Shown here one piece after another: positions 1-6,473 of a stretch of DNA of 8,681 nucleotides. The notes beneath the pieces were generated by a model. The model ran no database searches, was not told the origin of the DNA, and saw only the letters and a list, made by a program, of their open reading frames with translations. This DNA comes from Mageeibacillus sp. UBA3781 (GTDB lineage: Bacteria > Bacillota > Clostridia > Saccharofermentanales > Saccharofermentanaceae): positions 19,715 through 28,395 of the forward strand of contig DFFH01000100.1 of NCBI GenBank assembly GCA_002368805.1, given 5' to 3'. Each line of letters opens with the position of its first letter. Within the stretch, counting starts at the first letter, position 1. The position numbers and the translations under genes were made by a program.

Positions 1-359
1 TCCGGATATCTTTTCCCGAGGATCGCGGTCACTTTCTCCATATCCGTACCGATAAAATCATCCAGGCAGGAAACATAAATAAAGAGAAGACGGATGTCCT
101 TTTCCGTTCTTTCCAGAAGCTCATCCACGCCATCGAGGATCTCCTGATCGTATCCTTCCACGATGTCGCTCTGGTCAATATAAAGATAAGAAATACGGTC
201 TTTATAGTGATGCTGGATCGCTCCGAGCGCCCCATGCCGGAAGCACGCCGACGGGCAGACAAACAGAAGATAGGATCCGGGGATAAGTGCAGCGACACGG
301 ATGATTCCCCATCCGCCATGCGCAGGATTGCAGTAACAAAGGTTCGGTTCAAATCGCAT
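1..359 (-). CDS. Nitrogenase component 1-like oxidoreductase (NifD/NifK family), N-terminal part, cut by the window edge
   Basis: 119 residues are visible and the gene continues beyond base 1. The family comprises the NifD/NifK-type catalytic subunits, which receive electrons from a NifH-type iron protein at an Fe-S cluster held by conserved cysteines. Visible cysteines are C8 and C10 (LCYCNPAHGGW), C35 and C39 (FVCPSACFRHG) and C98 (SCLDDFIGTD). Their spacing and setting recall P-cluster ligands, and SC-x-D-x-IGTD resembles the SC...IGDD motif of NifD/NifK. The N-terminus is much shorter than in true NifD. The ATG at 359 is chosen because GGAGG at 368-372 lies 8 bases upstream. An in-frame ATG at 365 also exists, overlapping the nifH-like stop as TGATG, but it is only 2 bases from that site. 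The gene is surely co-transcribed with the NifH-like gene. Whether it acts in nitrogen fixation is doubtful; a nitrogenase-like reductase with another substrate is more likely. Family call is firm, substrate unknown. Confidence 0.8.
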   Translation of the reverse strand, partial: MRFEPNLCYCNPAHGGWGIIRVAALIPGSYLLFVCPSACFRHGALGAIQHHYKDRISYLYIDQSDIVEGYDQEILDGVDELLERTEKDIRLLFIYVSCLDDFIGTDMEKVTAILGKRYP

Positions 360-364
360 GTTCA

Positions 365-1177
365 TCACCTCCGAAGCAGATAATTCAATTCTTCGGTATA
401 CGGATCTTTTTGTATGGACGTATCATCCCCATGGCAGAGACTGATTATTCTATCTGCCAATTCTTCATAATCCTTAGCGATCGACGATTGGGGGAACTTC
501 TCGATAACAGTCTTCCCCTCCTGTTCCGCCGCCTGCACCATCTTACTTCTATGAATATGGGAAATAACCGGAAGGTCGTGTTCTCTGGCAAAGCGGGTAA
601 CAAGATCCGTTTCATTCTCAACAAGCCGCTCATTTAAAATCAGGCCACGTACACGGGCGTACCCACGTTCTTTGAAATTGTCCACGGCACGGGAAATATT
701 ATCTGCGGCAAAAAGAGCCATCATCTCACCGGAAGTAACGATAAAGACATGTTCCGCATATCCGTCACGAATCGGCATGGCAAATCCGCCACAGACTACA
801 TCGCCGAGCACGTCATAAAGAACGATATCCGGGTCGTATTTTTCAAAAGCACCTAGTTCTTCCAGTTTCTGAAGAGCCGATATGATACCAAGGCCAGCAC
901 ATCCGATCCCGGGCGTCGGTCCACCCGATTCTACACAGAGGACACCGTTATATCCTTCGTGAACGAGATCAGAAAGATCGACATCTTCGCCCTTTTCCTT
1001 GATCTTTCCGAGAACCGTGCTGATCTTCTCGCCTCCCATCAGGTTTTTGGTTGAGTCCGCTTTCGGATCGCATCCGATCTGCATGACTTTATAACGGCGC
1101 GAAAGCGCGGCTGCAAGATTCGACGTTGTGGTTGATTTGCCTATTCCGCCTTTACCATAAATAGCTATCTTTAACAT
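365..1177 (-). CDS. nifH: NifH-family nitrogenase-like iron protein (ATP-dependent reductase)
   Basis: 270 residues, close to the usual 270-290 of NifH. Homodimers of this family hold one [4Fe-4S] cluster between subunits and use ATP hydrolysis to pass electrons to a component-1 partner, here probably the next gene. The sequence shows the P-loop YGKGGIGKST at residues 7-16, the CDPKADST switch I region at 36-43, and cluster ligands C93 (GIGCAG) and C129 (DVLGDVVCGGFAMPIR). Leu96 stands where classical NifH has Arg100, the ADP-ribosylation and docking residue. This, together with the short component 1, points to a nitrogenase-like rather than a bona fide nitrogenase protein. The symbol denotes family only. 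The start at 1177 has GGGG at 1186-1189, 8 bases upstream. It is the first gene of the minus-strand operon, with a palindromic operator 56 bases upstream. No other nif gene is in view, though the operon continues off the left edge. Confidence 0.9.
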   Translation of the reverse strand: MLKIAIYGKGGIGKSTTTSNLAAALSRRYKVMQIGCDPKADSTKNLMGGEKISTVLGKIKEKGEDVDLSDLVHEGYNGVLCVESGGPTPGIGCAGLGIISALQKLEELGAFEKYDPDIVLYDVLGDVVCGGFAMPIRDGYAEHVFIVTSGEMMALFAADNISRAVDNFKERGYARVRGLILNERLVENETDLVTRFAREHDLPVISHIHRSKMVQAAEQEGKTVIEKFPQSSIAKDYEELADRIISLCHGDDTSIQKDPYTEELNYLLRR

Positions 1178-1193
1178 TTTTTCGACCCCAGTA

Positions 1194-1221
1194 TTGCCTT
1201 TTCTATAAAATTGAATATAAT
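1194..1221 (+). promoter_or_regulatory. Candidate promoter of the Crp/Fnr gene
   Basis: TTGCCT (1194-1199) and a perfect TATAAT (1216-1221) are separated by 16 bases on the plus strand. Transcription would start near 1228, placing the GTTAGC palindrome at about +5 to +20, which suits autorepression. A competing option is TATACT at 1257-1262, with TTAGCC inside the palindrome as a weak -35. However, that would start transcription at about 1269, inside the ribosome binding site, so it is less likely. Confidence 0.4.
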
Positions 1222-1222
1222 A
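1214..1222 (-). promoter_or_regulatory. Candidate -10 region for the NifH-like operon
   Basis: On the minus strand the AT-rich stretch contains TATTAT (1222 down to 1217), overlapping TATATT (1219 down to 1214), about 10 bases beyond the GTTAGC palindrome. No good TTGACA-like -35 is present; the position it would occupy lies inside the palindrome. TTTTAT (1210 down to 1205) is an alternative -10 that would put the palindrome near -42. The exact start site cannot be decided. Confidence 0.35.
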
Positions 1223-1232
1223 ATCTCAATCG

Positions 1233-1248
1233 GTTAGCCTCTGCTAAC
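1233..1248. promoter_or_regulatory. Operator copy 1: GTTAGC-CTCT-GCTAAC, Crp/Fnr-type palindrome
   Basis: A perfect 6-4-6 inverted repeat sits between the divergent NifH-like operon and the Crp/Fnr gene. The layout is that of Crp/Fnr sites (CRP TGTGAT-N4-ATCACA, FNR TTGAT-N4-ATCAA), with a different half-site sequence. The same palindrome recurs upstream of two other minus-strand transcription units in this window. The likely ligand is the adjacent Crp/Fnr protein, by inference from position and geometry. Confidence 0.75.
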
Positions 1249-1282
1249 TGTGACAGTATACTAAAAAGGAGTTTCAAAAAAA

Positions 1283-1296
1283 GTTGCCTGCGCAAC
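1283..1296. repeat. Small inverted repeat GTTGC-CTGC-GCAAC over the TTG start
   Basis: A perfect 5-4-5 inverted repeat covers the proposed TTG start codon of the Crp/Fnr gene. It could form a small mRNA hairpin that masks the start, or be a degenerate regulator site: it resembles the GTTAGC-N4-GCTAAC palindrome with one base missing per arm. It may equally be chance. Confidence 0.35.
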
Positions 1297-1973
1297 ATCT
1301 CAAAAAAATGTTAAAAAACGAAATACACGCATTACAATCAGATCTATTTCTAGGATTCAACCCGGACGAAATCGATAACATCCTGTCTCGGACTTGCTCA
1401 TGCAGGAGAAAATTTTCGAAGAATGTCGATATTTTTTCTCCCGGGGAGGTTATATGCCACACCGGTATGATCCTGTCCGGAAATATCGATGTTCAGTTTT
1501 CCGGATTTTCCGGCAAAGAGGAACTGGTCGTCCGGGAAGCCCCCGGTGAGCTGATCGGTCAGGCTTTTTCTCTCACAAAAACAGAAAACTCTTTTATACA
1601 TTTCCGTTCTGTCGGAGATACTGAGATCCTCTTCATGAATCTTGATCTGCTCTTCTCTAAACCTGAGATCGATCCGATCCTCGGGAAGCTCTCTGTCAAT
1701 CTCATGAGGATCCTGGCTGCCACGAATATCCAACTGAACAAGAAGATCTGTCTTCTGACTCAGAAATCACTTCGCGATAAGCTTCTTCTCTTTTTTGAAG
1801 AAGGTGCTACAGAGGGCCCGGAAGGAAAAACCTGCCGTTTAACTCTGACGCGGGAGGAACTGGCTTCTTATGTCAGTGCGGAAAGATCATCTGTATGCAG
1901 GGAACTCGGACGGATGCAGGACGATGGCTGTATCCGCTTAGTAGGCAAAAAAGTGATCCTTGCCACCGGCTGA
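1284..1973 (+). CDS. Crp/Fnr-family transcriptional regulator, cysteine-rich
   Basis: 229 residues: an N-terminal cyclic-nucleotide-binding-like beta barrel (about 25-125), a dimerisation helix (about 130-170) and a C-terminal winged helix (about 185-229). The recognition helix reads RSSVCRELGRM (201-211). Arg201 and Arg206 match CRP Arg180 and Arg185, but the conserved Glu (CRP 181, FNR 209) is Ser202, so the target should differ from TGTGA or TTGAT. Seven cysteines are present (38, 40, 58, 156, 184, 205, 216). The C38-x-C40 pair and C58 in the sensor domain suggest a redox, Fe-S or metal signal, although the spacing is not that of E. coli FNR. The TTG start at 1284 is chosen because AAGGAG (1266-1271) lies 12 bases upstream. 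An ATG at 1308 would give 221 residues but has no Shine-Dalgarno site. The gene is divergent from the NifH-like operon and shares with it the palindrome at 1233-1248. Confidence 0.88.
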   Translation: MPAQHLKKMLKNEIHALQSDLFLGFNPDEIDNILSRTCSCRRKFSKNVDIFSPGEVICHTGMILSGNIDVQFSGFSGKEELVVREAPGELIGQAFSLTKTENSFIHFRSVGDTEILFMNLDLLFSKPEIDPILGKLSVNLMRILAATNIQLNKKICLLTQKSLRDKLLLFFEEGATEGPEGKTCRLTLTREELASYVSAERSSVCRELGRMQDDGCIRLVGKKVILATG

Positions 1974-1995
1974 GGATCACTTCTTTCTTCTTTTC
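1947..1995. terminator. Bidirectional intrinsic terminator between the convergent Crp/Fnr and methyltransferase genes
   Basis: AAGTGATCC (1951-1959) pairs perfectly with GGATCACTT (1974-1982). An inner GCC-ACC-GGC can extend the hairpin. A T-rich tract (CTTTCTTCTTTTC) follows on the plus strand. On the minus strand the hairpin is followed by six T residues (complement of 1947-1952). It therefore suits transcripts from both sides. The Crp/Fnr stop codon TGA (1971-1973) lies within the loop, and the methyltransferase stop is at 2011. Confidence 0.75.
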
Positions 1996-2010
1996 ATTTA
2001 ATTGCTTTTT

Positions 2011-2802
2011 TTACTTTTTCCCTATCAGTATCTTCGATCCGGAAAGTCCCATCCACATCGCTTCAAAAGGTGTCATGAACTTGCCCTTGGTGGTATCGAT
2101 CAGTTCAACTTTCTCGTATCCCATTGCGCGGAGTTTTGCGGCGAAGGCCTCCATGTCTCCATACTTTGCTTTCGACATGATATCGTGGATCACGAATATA
2201 CCGCCCTTTTTCAGTGTTCTAAGAGTTTCAAGAAGGATCTTCTGGCGATCGGAAGATGGGATATTATGGTACACATAATTACTGGTGACTGCGTCAAAGA
2301 CCTCATCATCGAAATCCAGTTTTACCGCGTCCCCCTGGCGGAAGTTGGTATTCTTCACGCCCTCCGCCTGGGAGTTTTTCACACAGAGTGCCTTATTAAA
2401 GGAGGCATATTCTTTTCCCCATCGGTCAATGCCGATAAAGGATGCCCCCGGATTTCTTTTTGCGCATGCGATCGTCAGCGCGCCGCTTCCACAGCCGACA
2501 TCCAGTCCATATCCCATCTCCGGAAGATGAACATAATCAGCAACACCTTCGATGATCTGTCTGGACATCTGTCTTTTCCCGTTATAGGAAAAGGCCCGGT
2601 ACATCATGAACATCCATAGTGTCATAACGGCCATCAGAACCGAAATGACTGCAAAAATGATCGTCAATACTGTTTTCACACCTCCGGAAGAAAGTAACGG
2701 AGTACATCCGAAGATCACCAGCAGCAGGATAGAAACTCCCGCTCCGATCGCACTTCCCATTACCATTCCTTTCGGCATCCAGTTCTTATAATCCGGTTTC
2801 AT
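2011..2802 (-). CDS. Membrane-anchored class I SAM-dependent methyltransferase
   Basis: 263 residues. Two hydrophobic segments (about 12-33 and 43-67) precede a soluble Rossmann-type methyltransferase domain. SAM-binding motif I is LDVGCGSGAL (100-109), the acidic residue after strand 2 is Asp126 (GIDRW), and a later NYVYHNIP segment resembles the post-II/III region of ubiE-like enzymes. The catalytic domain is probably held on the inner face of the membrane, which suggests a membrane-embedded or lipid-like substrate, but nothing identifies it. The start is ATG 2802, because AAAGGAG lies 7 bases upstream. A longer reading from 2838 would add 12 residues without such a site. The start overlaps the stop of the upstream methyltransferase by four bases (ATGA), so the two are translationally coupled. 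The gene ends at the bidirectional terminator. Confidence 0.85.
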   Translation of the reverse strand: MKPDYKNWMPKGMVMGSAIGAGVSILLLVIFGCTPLLSSGGVKTVLTIIFAVISVLMAVMTLWMFMMYRAFSYNGKRQMSRQIIEGVADYVHLPEMGYGLDVGCGSGALTIACAKRNPGASFIGIDRWGKEYASFNKALCVKNSQAEGVKNTNFRQGDAVKLDFDDEVFDAVTSNYVYHNIPSSDRQKILLETLRTLKKGGIFVIHDIMSKAKYGDMEAFAAKLRAMGYEKVELIDTTKGKFMTPFEAMWMGLSGSKILIGKK

Positions 2803-3434
2803 ACTCTTGCTCCTTTCTTCGCTACCACGGAAATCCACGGCTTATCTTCATGATGATTGACCTGTACATCGGAAAAACCTGCACTCTTTAGTGCTGCATC
2901 GATCTCATATGCCGTGTAGCAATGCATCCCGTCAATGATCTTCTGGAATTTCAGGCTTGTTTCATCTGTACCATCCGATTCATTGACGATCAGAAATGTG
3001 CCACCGGGCTTTAAGACCTTATACACTTCAGAGAAGCATTTCTCCAGTCCCGGCCAGAAATAGACCGTTTCAAAAGCCGTGGCCAGTTCGATTTTTCCGG
3101 CAGGCAGCCGAAGGCAACTGACATCACCCTGCTTTATAATCATTCTTCCTTCGTCGATCCATTTTTTATTATGCGTGGTTGCTTTATCTACCGATACCTG
3201 CGAATAATCGATGCCGATCACATGTGCGTTCGGATACCGTCTTGCCAGTTCTCCGGCATTTCTTCCTCCACCACACCCGAGATCCACGATATCATCCGGA
3301 GTGAGCTTCGGAAGATACGACATCCCCCAGTCAGCCAGCTTGGCATGACCTCCGTTCATCCCGTTCACCATCAGTTTTCCTAATACACCTTCCGGCTTTC
3401 GCGTCTGGTTTACAAACTTCTTATAAAGTCCCAT
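2799..3434 (-). CDS. Class I SAM-dependent methyltransferase, soluble
   Basis: 211 residues with no signal peptide or membrane segment. Motif I is IVDLGCGGGRN (49-59), Asp76 in GIDYS should bind the SAM ribose, and a conserved-looking YKVLKPGGTFLIVNESD strand pair follows, as in ubiE/Methyltransf_11 and _25 proteins. The preamble LMVNGMNGGHAKLADWG (21-37) is typical of a group of small clostridial methyltransferases of unknown substrate; this is a recollection, not a search. AAGGAG lies 13 bases before the ATG, slightly far but with no better start in frame. It is the first gene of a two-gene operon with the membrane-anchored methyltransferase, and a perfect GTTAGC palindrome lies 49 bases upstream. 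Two methyltransferases in one operon may act in sequence on one compound. Confidence 0.88.
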   Translation of the reverse strand: MGLYKKFVNQTRKPEGVLGKLMVNGMNGGHAKLADWGMSYLPKLTPDDIVDLGCGGGRNAGELARRYPNAHVIGIDYSQVSVDKATTHNKKWIDEGRMIIKQGDVSCLRLPAGKIELATAFETVYFWPGLEKCFSEVYKVLKPGGTFLIVNESDGTDETSLKFQKIIDGMHCYTAYEIDAALKSAGFSDVQVNHHEDKPWISVVAKKGARV

Positions 3435-3468
3435 AGTTTTTCAATGCTCCTTTTTTCATCTGCAGAGC

Positions 3469-3474
3469 ATTGTA
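3469..3474 (-). promoter_or_regulatory. Candidate -10 (TACAAT) of the methyltransferase operon
   Basis: On the minus strand TACAAT (3474 down to 3469) follows TGTGA, giving an extended -10 look. The -35 position falls within the palindrome at 3484-3499, where only TTAGCT is available. Transcription would start near 3462, 28 bases before the ATG. The operator would be centred at about -30, suiting occlusion of the -35. Confidence 0.45.
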
Positions 3475-3482
3475 TCACAACT

Positions 3483-3500
3483 AGTTAGCATTAGCTAACT
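3483..3500. promoter_or_regulatory. Operator copy 2: AGTTAGC-ATTA-GCTAACT palindrome
   Basis: A perfect 7-4-7 inverted repeat contains the same GTTAGC-N4-GCTAAC core as 1233-1248. It lies between the ABC permease stop (3505) and the methyltransferase operon, both on the minus strand. On the plus strand it is followed by six T residues and so mimics an intrinsic terminator, but no plus-strand gene precedes it. The match with the other two copies favours an operator role. Confidence 0.75.
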
Positions 3501-3504
3501 TTTT

Positions 3505-5727
3505 TCACTCTCTGTTTTTCAGAATTTCCGCGGGCGAGATCCGCTTGATCTTTCTAACCAGAAGAGAGCTTACGGCAAAATAGATCAGTATCACACCGAT
3601 GGCGATTAGAAGATACAGATACCAGGAGTACGAAAGATTCATCGAGCATGCTACATTTGCGATAAAACTCGGATAGATCGTATCGATGATCTTCTTTGCG
3701 ATCGGGAATGCCAGGATCCCGCCGATGAGGACTACATAGAAGTTCCCGTTCAGATATAGTTTACGGATCTCTCCGGGGCGGTATCCGAAGATCTTGATCA
3801 GTGAGATACCCATCGTCGAACGGTCGATCATGACAGCGAGCATCAGATACATCACCACCATGAAGATCACCGATCCGGCAGAAAGAAGAGTTACCGTAAG
3901 CGGTGCCATCGTTTCCAGAAAAATGGATGAGCTCTTCTCGATATCCTGCTTGGTTGTCACTGAATAGAGCCGGCTTTCCTCGATAGGAAGAGCTGTATCT
4001 GAATATACGGCATTAAAGTAATCTTCCTTCTCACCGAAGAGTTCCCGCATACTGGCTGTATCCATAAAGATGGTAAAGCCGACAGAATACTCGCTGATGC
4101 CGGTAACGGTAAAGTTATACTCCATATCTTCCACCGAGTCGGTAAGAGAGATCTCATCTCCGACCTTATAGCCGTATCTTTGCACCATGGAACGGTTGAT
4201 CACGCACTTATTTTTCCCTTTTTCCGGATGGGCATCAAAATACCGGCTTTCCCCATCGATTCCGATGACAGATACATCCAGTGTATATCCGAGGCAGTCG
4301 ATCGAAAGGTTCTTCACAAAAGTGGCTTCCCCGCCTTCCGGTGCCTTCTCATCCGGATATTTATACAGATATATGTATTCATATCTCGTATCTTCCGTAT
4401 TCTTTTCCTTCACGGATGAACAGAGCACATACGTATTGATACCAAGGGAGACGATCATAAAGGTGATCAGCATCCCGACCACGATCGTGATCGCCGAGCG
4501 CTTTTCGCGAAGAAGCTGGCGGATGCTAAAGAGCGCGCTGAAGTTCTTCACCTTGAGATTCACCTGCTTGTAGTTTCCGGCCGTCTGTTCATTCCGGAGA
4601 AGTGACAGCGCGGTCTTGGAAAGCTTGCGGTTTACTGTCCAGAGATTGACGATCAGGCAGATGAAAGGAGGCAGTACCGCTCCGTATATGATCAGGTAAG
4701 GGGCATATACGATCGGAAACTGTGGAATCGAAAAGTATTCGTAATGGGTCCTTCCCATAAAACCGACTCCCAGCGGCGAGAATCCGGCCAGAAGACCGAG
4801 GAGTCCGCCCATAAGCGAAGTCACTGTCGGAAGGATCACATAATGCGCTAAAAGATTTCTCTTTTTTACTCCGAGAGCGTATAGGGCACCGATCACCGGC
4901 TGTTCTCTTTCGATCTGGTGAACGACGAACACGGAAATCACGTAGGCAAAGAGGAACAGCACGATCACCCCGGCGATCAAGCCTACCCTTTTATCCATGA
5001 TGACATCTCCCGCCGCGCCCTCGATACGGATGTTGTCCGCATAGGTCACAAAAGAGGTCAGACCCTCGATCCGTGCTTTCAGCTCATCGGAGGTCTCATT
5101 TCCGAGGCGATACGCATAGGTATACGTCTCCACCTTATCCGGAAGATCCTCTGTCAGTTTTCTGTAGCCTTCCTTTGAAACGAACATGACGCCGAAACTC
5201 TCCGCATCTACGGCAGGAGATGCAAATGTCTTCAGCATCTGGTCATAGTCCGGAACAGAACCGGTTCCGACTACGGAAAAAGCACTGTTCTCGATCGTGA
5301 TAAGATCTCCGATAGAAAGATCGTGGACACGGGCATAGTTCTTTTCGAGTACCACCTCATTCTCGGAAGAAGGAAGCTGACCATCATCGAGCATGATCAG
5401 ATCGATCTTTTCTCTCACGGCAAAAACACGAAGCTCCGATCCGTCGCTGGCACGAAGATCCATAGAAAACATCTTCTCAATGCTTGTTCCCTTCGAAATG
5501 ATTTCCTTTTCTTCTTCTTCACTCAGCGGAAGGAAAACAGAAAACTGTCCGTCTTCCACCTGATTCTTTTCTTTCCATTTTTCGGTTCCGACAATAATGA
5601 TCTCAGCCGATCCAACTATTCCGACCACAATGTAAATCCCCAGGAAGATCATGAACATCAGCGCCAGATAACGGCCTAAGTTCGATTTCAGATCCCGAAG
5701 GAGTCTTTTATTCAATACACGATTCAT
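3505..5727 (-). CDS. ABC transporter permease, FtsX/MacB type with two FtsX domains
   Basis: 740 residues. About eight membrane helices are visible: 19-43, 247-269, 295-317, 340-362, 411-434, 608-632, 663-681 and 702-724. Two large extracytoplasmic regions lie between them (about 45-245 and 435-607). The two four-helix units each carry an FtsX-like core (about 250-370 and 610-735), so one polypeptide may supply both halves of the transporter. This class couples a MacB/LolD-like ATPase to export of, or mechanical action on, peptides, lipids or antibiotics; the substrate is unknown. The start at 5727 overlaps the ATPase stop by one base (TGATG), with GGAGG 7 bases upstream. It is the last gene of its operon; no convincing minus-strand terminator follows before the next promoter. 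Confidence 0.9.
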   Translation of the reverse strand: MNRVLNKRLLRDLKSNLGRYLALMFMIFLGIYIVVGIVGSAEIIIVGTEKWKEKNQVEDGQFSVFLPLSEEEEKEIISKGTSIEKMFSMDLRASDGSELRVFAVREKIDLIMLDDGQLPSSENEVVLEKNYARVHDLSIGDLITIENSAFSVVGTGSVPDYDQMLKTFASPAVDAESFGVMFVSKEGYRKLTEDLPDKVETYTYAYRLGNETSDELKARIEGLTSFVTYADNIRIEGAAGDVIMDKRVGLIAGVIVLFLFAYVISVFVVHQIEREQPVIGALYALGVKKRNLLAHYVILPTVTSLMGGLLGLLAGFSPLGVGFMGRTHYEYFSIPQFPIVYAPYLIIYGAVLPPFICLIVNLWTVNRKLSKTALSLLRNEQTAGNYKQVNLKVKNFSALFSIRQLLREKRSAITIVVGMLITFMIVSLGINTYVLCSSVKEKNTEDTRYEYIYLYKYPDEKAPEGGEATFVKNLSIDCLGYTLDVSVIGIDGESRYFDAHPEKGKNKCVINRSMVQRYGYKVGDEISLTDSVEDMEYNFTVTGISEYSVGFTIFMDTASMRELFGEKEDYFNAVYSDTALPIEESRLYSVTTKQDIEKSSSIFLETMAPLTVTLLSAGSVIFMVVMYLMLAVMIDRSTMGISLIKIFGYRPGEIRKLYLNGNFYVVLIGGILAFPIAKKIIDTIYPSFIANVACSMNLSYSWYLYLLIAIGVILIYFAVSSLLVRKIKRISPAEILKNRE

Positions 5728-6428
5728 CAGAGATCCTCCAATTCCGCGGCAGGAGTCCGGACTTCATTTTCGTAGTCTTTTCTGATCACGCCGTCTTTCA
5801 GAAGGATCACCTTATGTACCATGTTTTTGATGGAGTTATTGTGGGTAACGATCAGCATGGTGGTATTGTATTTGGCGTTGATTTTCTCCAGAAGAACCAG
5901 AATATCCCTGGAAGTCTTTGAATCCAGCGCTCCCGTCGGTTCATCGCAAAGAAGGAGCTTCGGGTTCTTGATCAGAGCTCTGGCGATCGCGCATCTCTGC
6001 TGCTGCCCTCCACTTAACTGGGACGGAAACTTATTCTGATGTTCCGTCAATCCCAGCGTATCCAGAAGCTCATCCAGATCCAGCGGATCTTCGGCAATAT
6101 GCTGACAGATCTGGATATTCTCCCGAACGGTCAGATTCGGTACCAGGTTATAAAACTGGAACACAAATCCCAGGTTTTCTCTTCTGTACTCGGACAGCGC
6201 CATCGGCTTTAATCCGAAGATTTCTTTTCCTTCGACTTTCACAGATCCGGAATCCATCGTATCCAGACCTCCGATACAGTTCAGAAGTGTCGATTTACCG
6301 GAACCGCTGGTTCCCTGGATCACGCACATCTGCCCTTTTTCCACACTGGTACTGATTCCTTTCAGCACCTGAATATAACTCCCGTTTTCTCCGTAGCTCT
6401 TCTTCACATCTTGAATCGTCAAATACAT
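5727..6428 (-). CDS. ABC transporter ATP-binding protein, MacB/LolD family
   Basis: 233 residues with every ATPase motif in order: Walker A GTSGSGKST (39-47), Q-loop Gln91 in VFQFYNLVP, signature LSGGQQQR (138-145), Walker B LLLCDEPTGALD (158-169) and H-loop His196 (VTHN). These, together with the FtsX-type partner, place it in the MacB/LolD/FtsE group that powers export rather than import. The start is ATG 6428: AAGGAGAAG precedes it by 8 bases, while an ATG at 6452 would lack a site and lie close to the operator. Gene order is ATPase then permease, with a one-base overlap. The operon is downstream of tetR on the same strand, separated by 101 bases that hold a Crp-type palindrome and a TetR-type unit. 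Its own promoter is therefore likely. Confidence 0.92.
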   Translation of the reverse strand: MYLTIQDVKKSYGENGSYIQVLKGISTSVEKGQMCVIQGTSGSGKSTLLNCIGGLDTMDSGSVKVEGKEIFGLKPMALSEYRRENLGFVFQFYNLVPNLTVRENIQICQHIAEDPLDLDELLDTLGLTEHQNKFPSQLSGGQQQRCAIARALIKNPKLLLCDEPTGALDSKTSRDILVLLEKINAKYNTTMLIVTHNNSIKNMVHKVILLKDGVIRKDYENEVRTPAAELEDL

Positions 6429-6457
6429 TGCTGTCGCTTCTCCTTCACACATTATTA

Positions 6458-6473
6458 GTTAGTTATTGCTAAC
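6458..6473. promoter_or_regulatory. Operator copy 3: GTTAGT-TATT-GCTAAC upstream of the ABC operon
   Basis: The same 6-4-6 palindrome as at 1233-1248 and 3484-3499, with one mismatch in the left arm (GTTAGT for GTTAGC). It lies 29 bases upstream of the ATPase start in the tetR-ABC gap. AT-rich TAATAA on the minus strand (6457 down to 6452) is a possible -10 immediately beside it, but the promoter is not clear. Confidence 0.65.

Noticed and set aside
29..352. Closed 107-residue minus-strand reading frame beginning MNRTFVTAIL
   Set aside because: It is an out-of-frame shadow. The frame starting at 359 gives a recognisable component-1 protein with conserved cysteines and a good ribosome binding site, and simply runs off the window.
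2002..2619. Long plus-strand open frame opposite the membrane-anchored methyltransferase
   Set aside because: It overlaps a well-supported methyltransferase on the other strand, has no recognisable motifs and lies behind the terminator.
3483..3506. Hairpin followed by six T on the plus strand, resembling an intrinsic terminator
   Set aside because: No plus-strand gene lies upstream, the stem is AT-rich, and the core is identical to two other intergenic palindromes. An operator fits better, though it could also weakly act on antisense transcripts.
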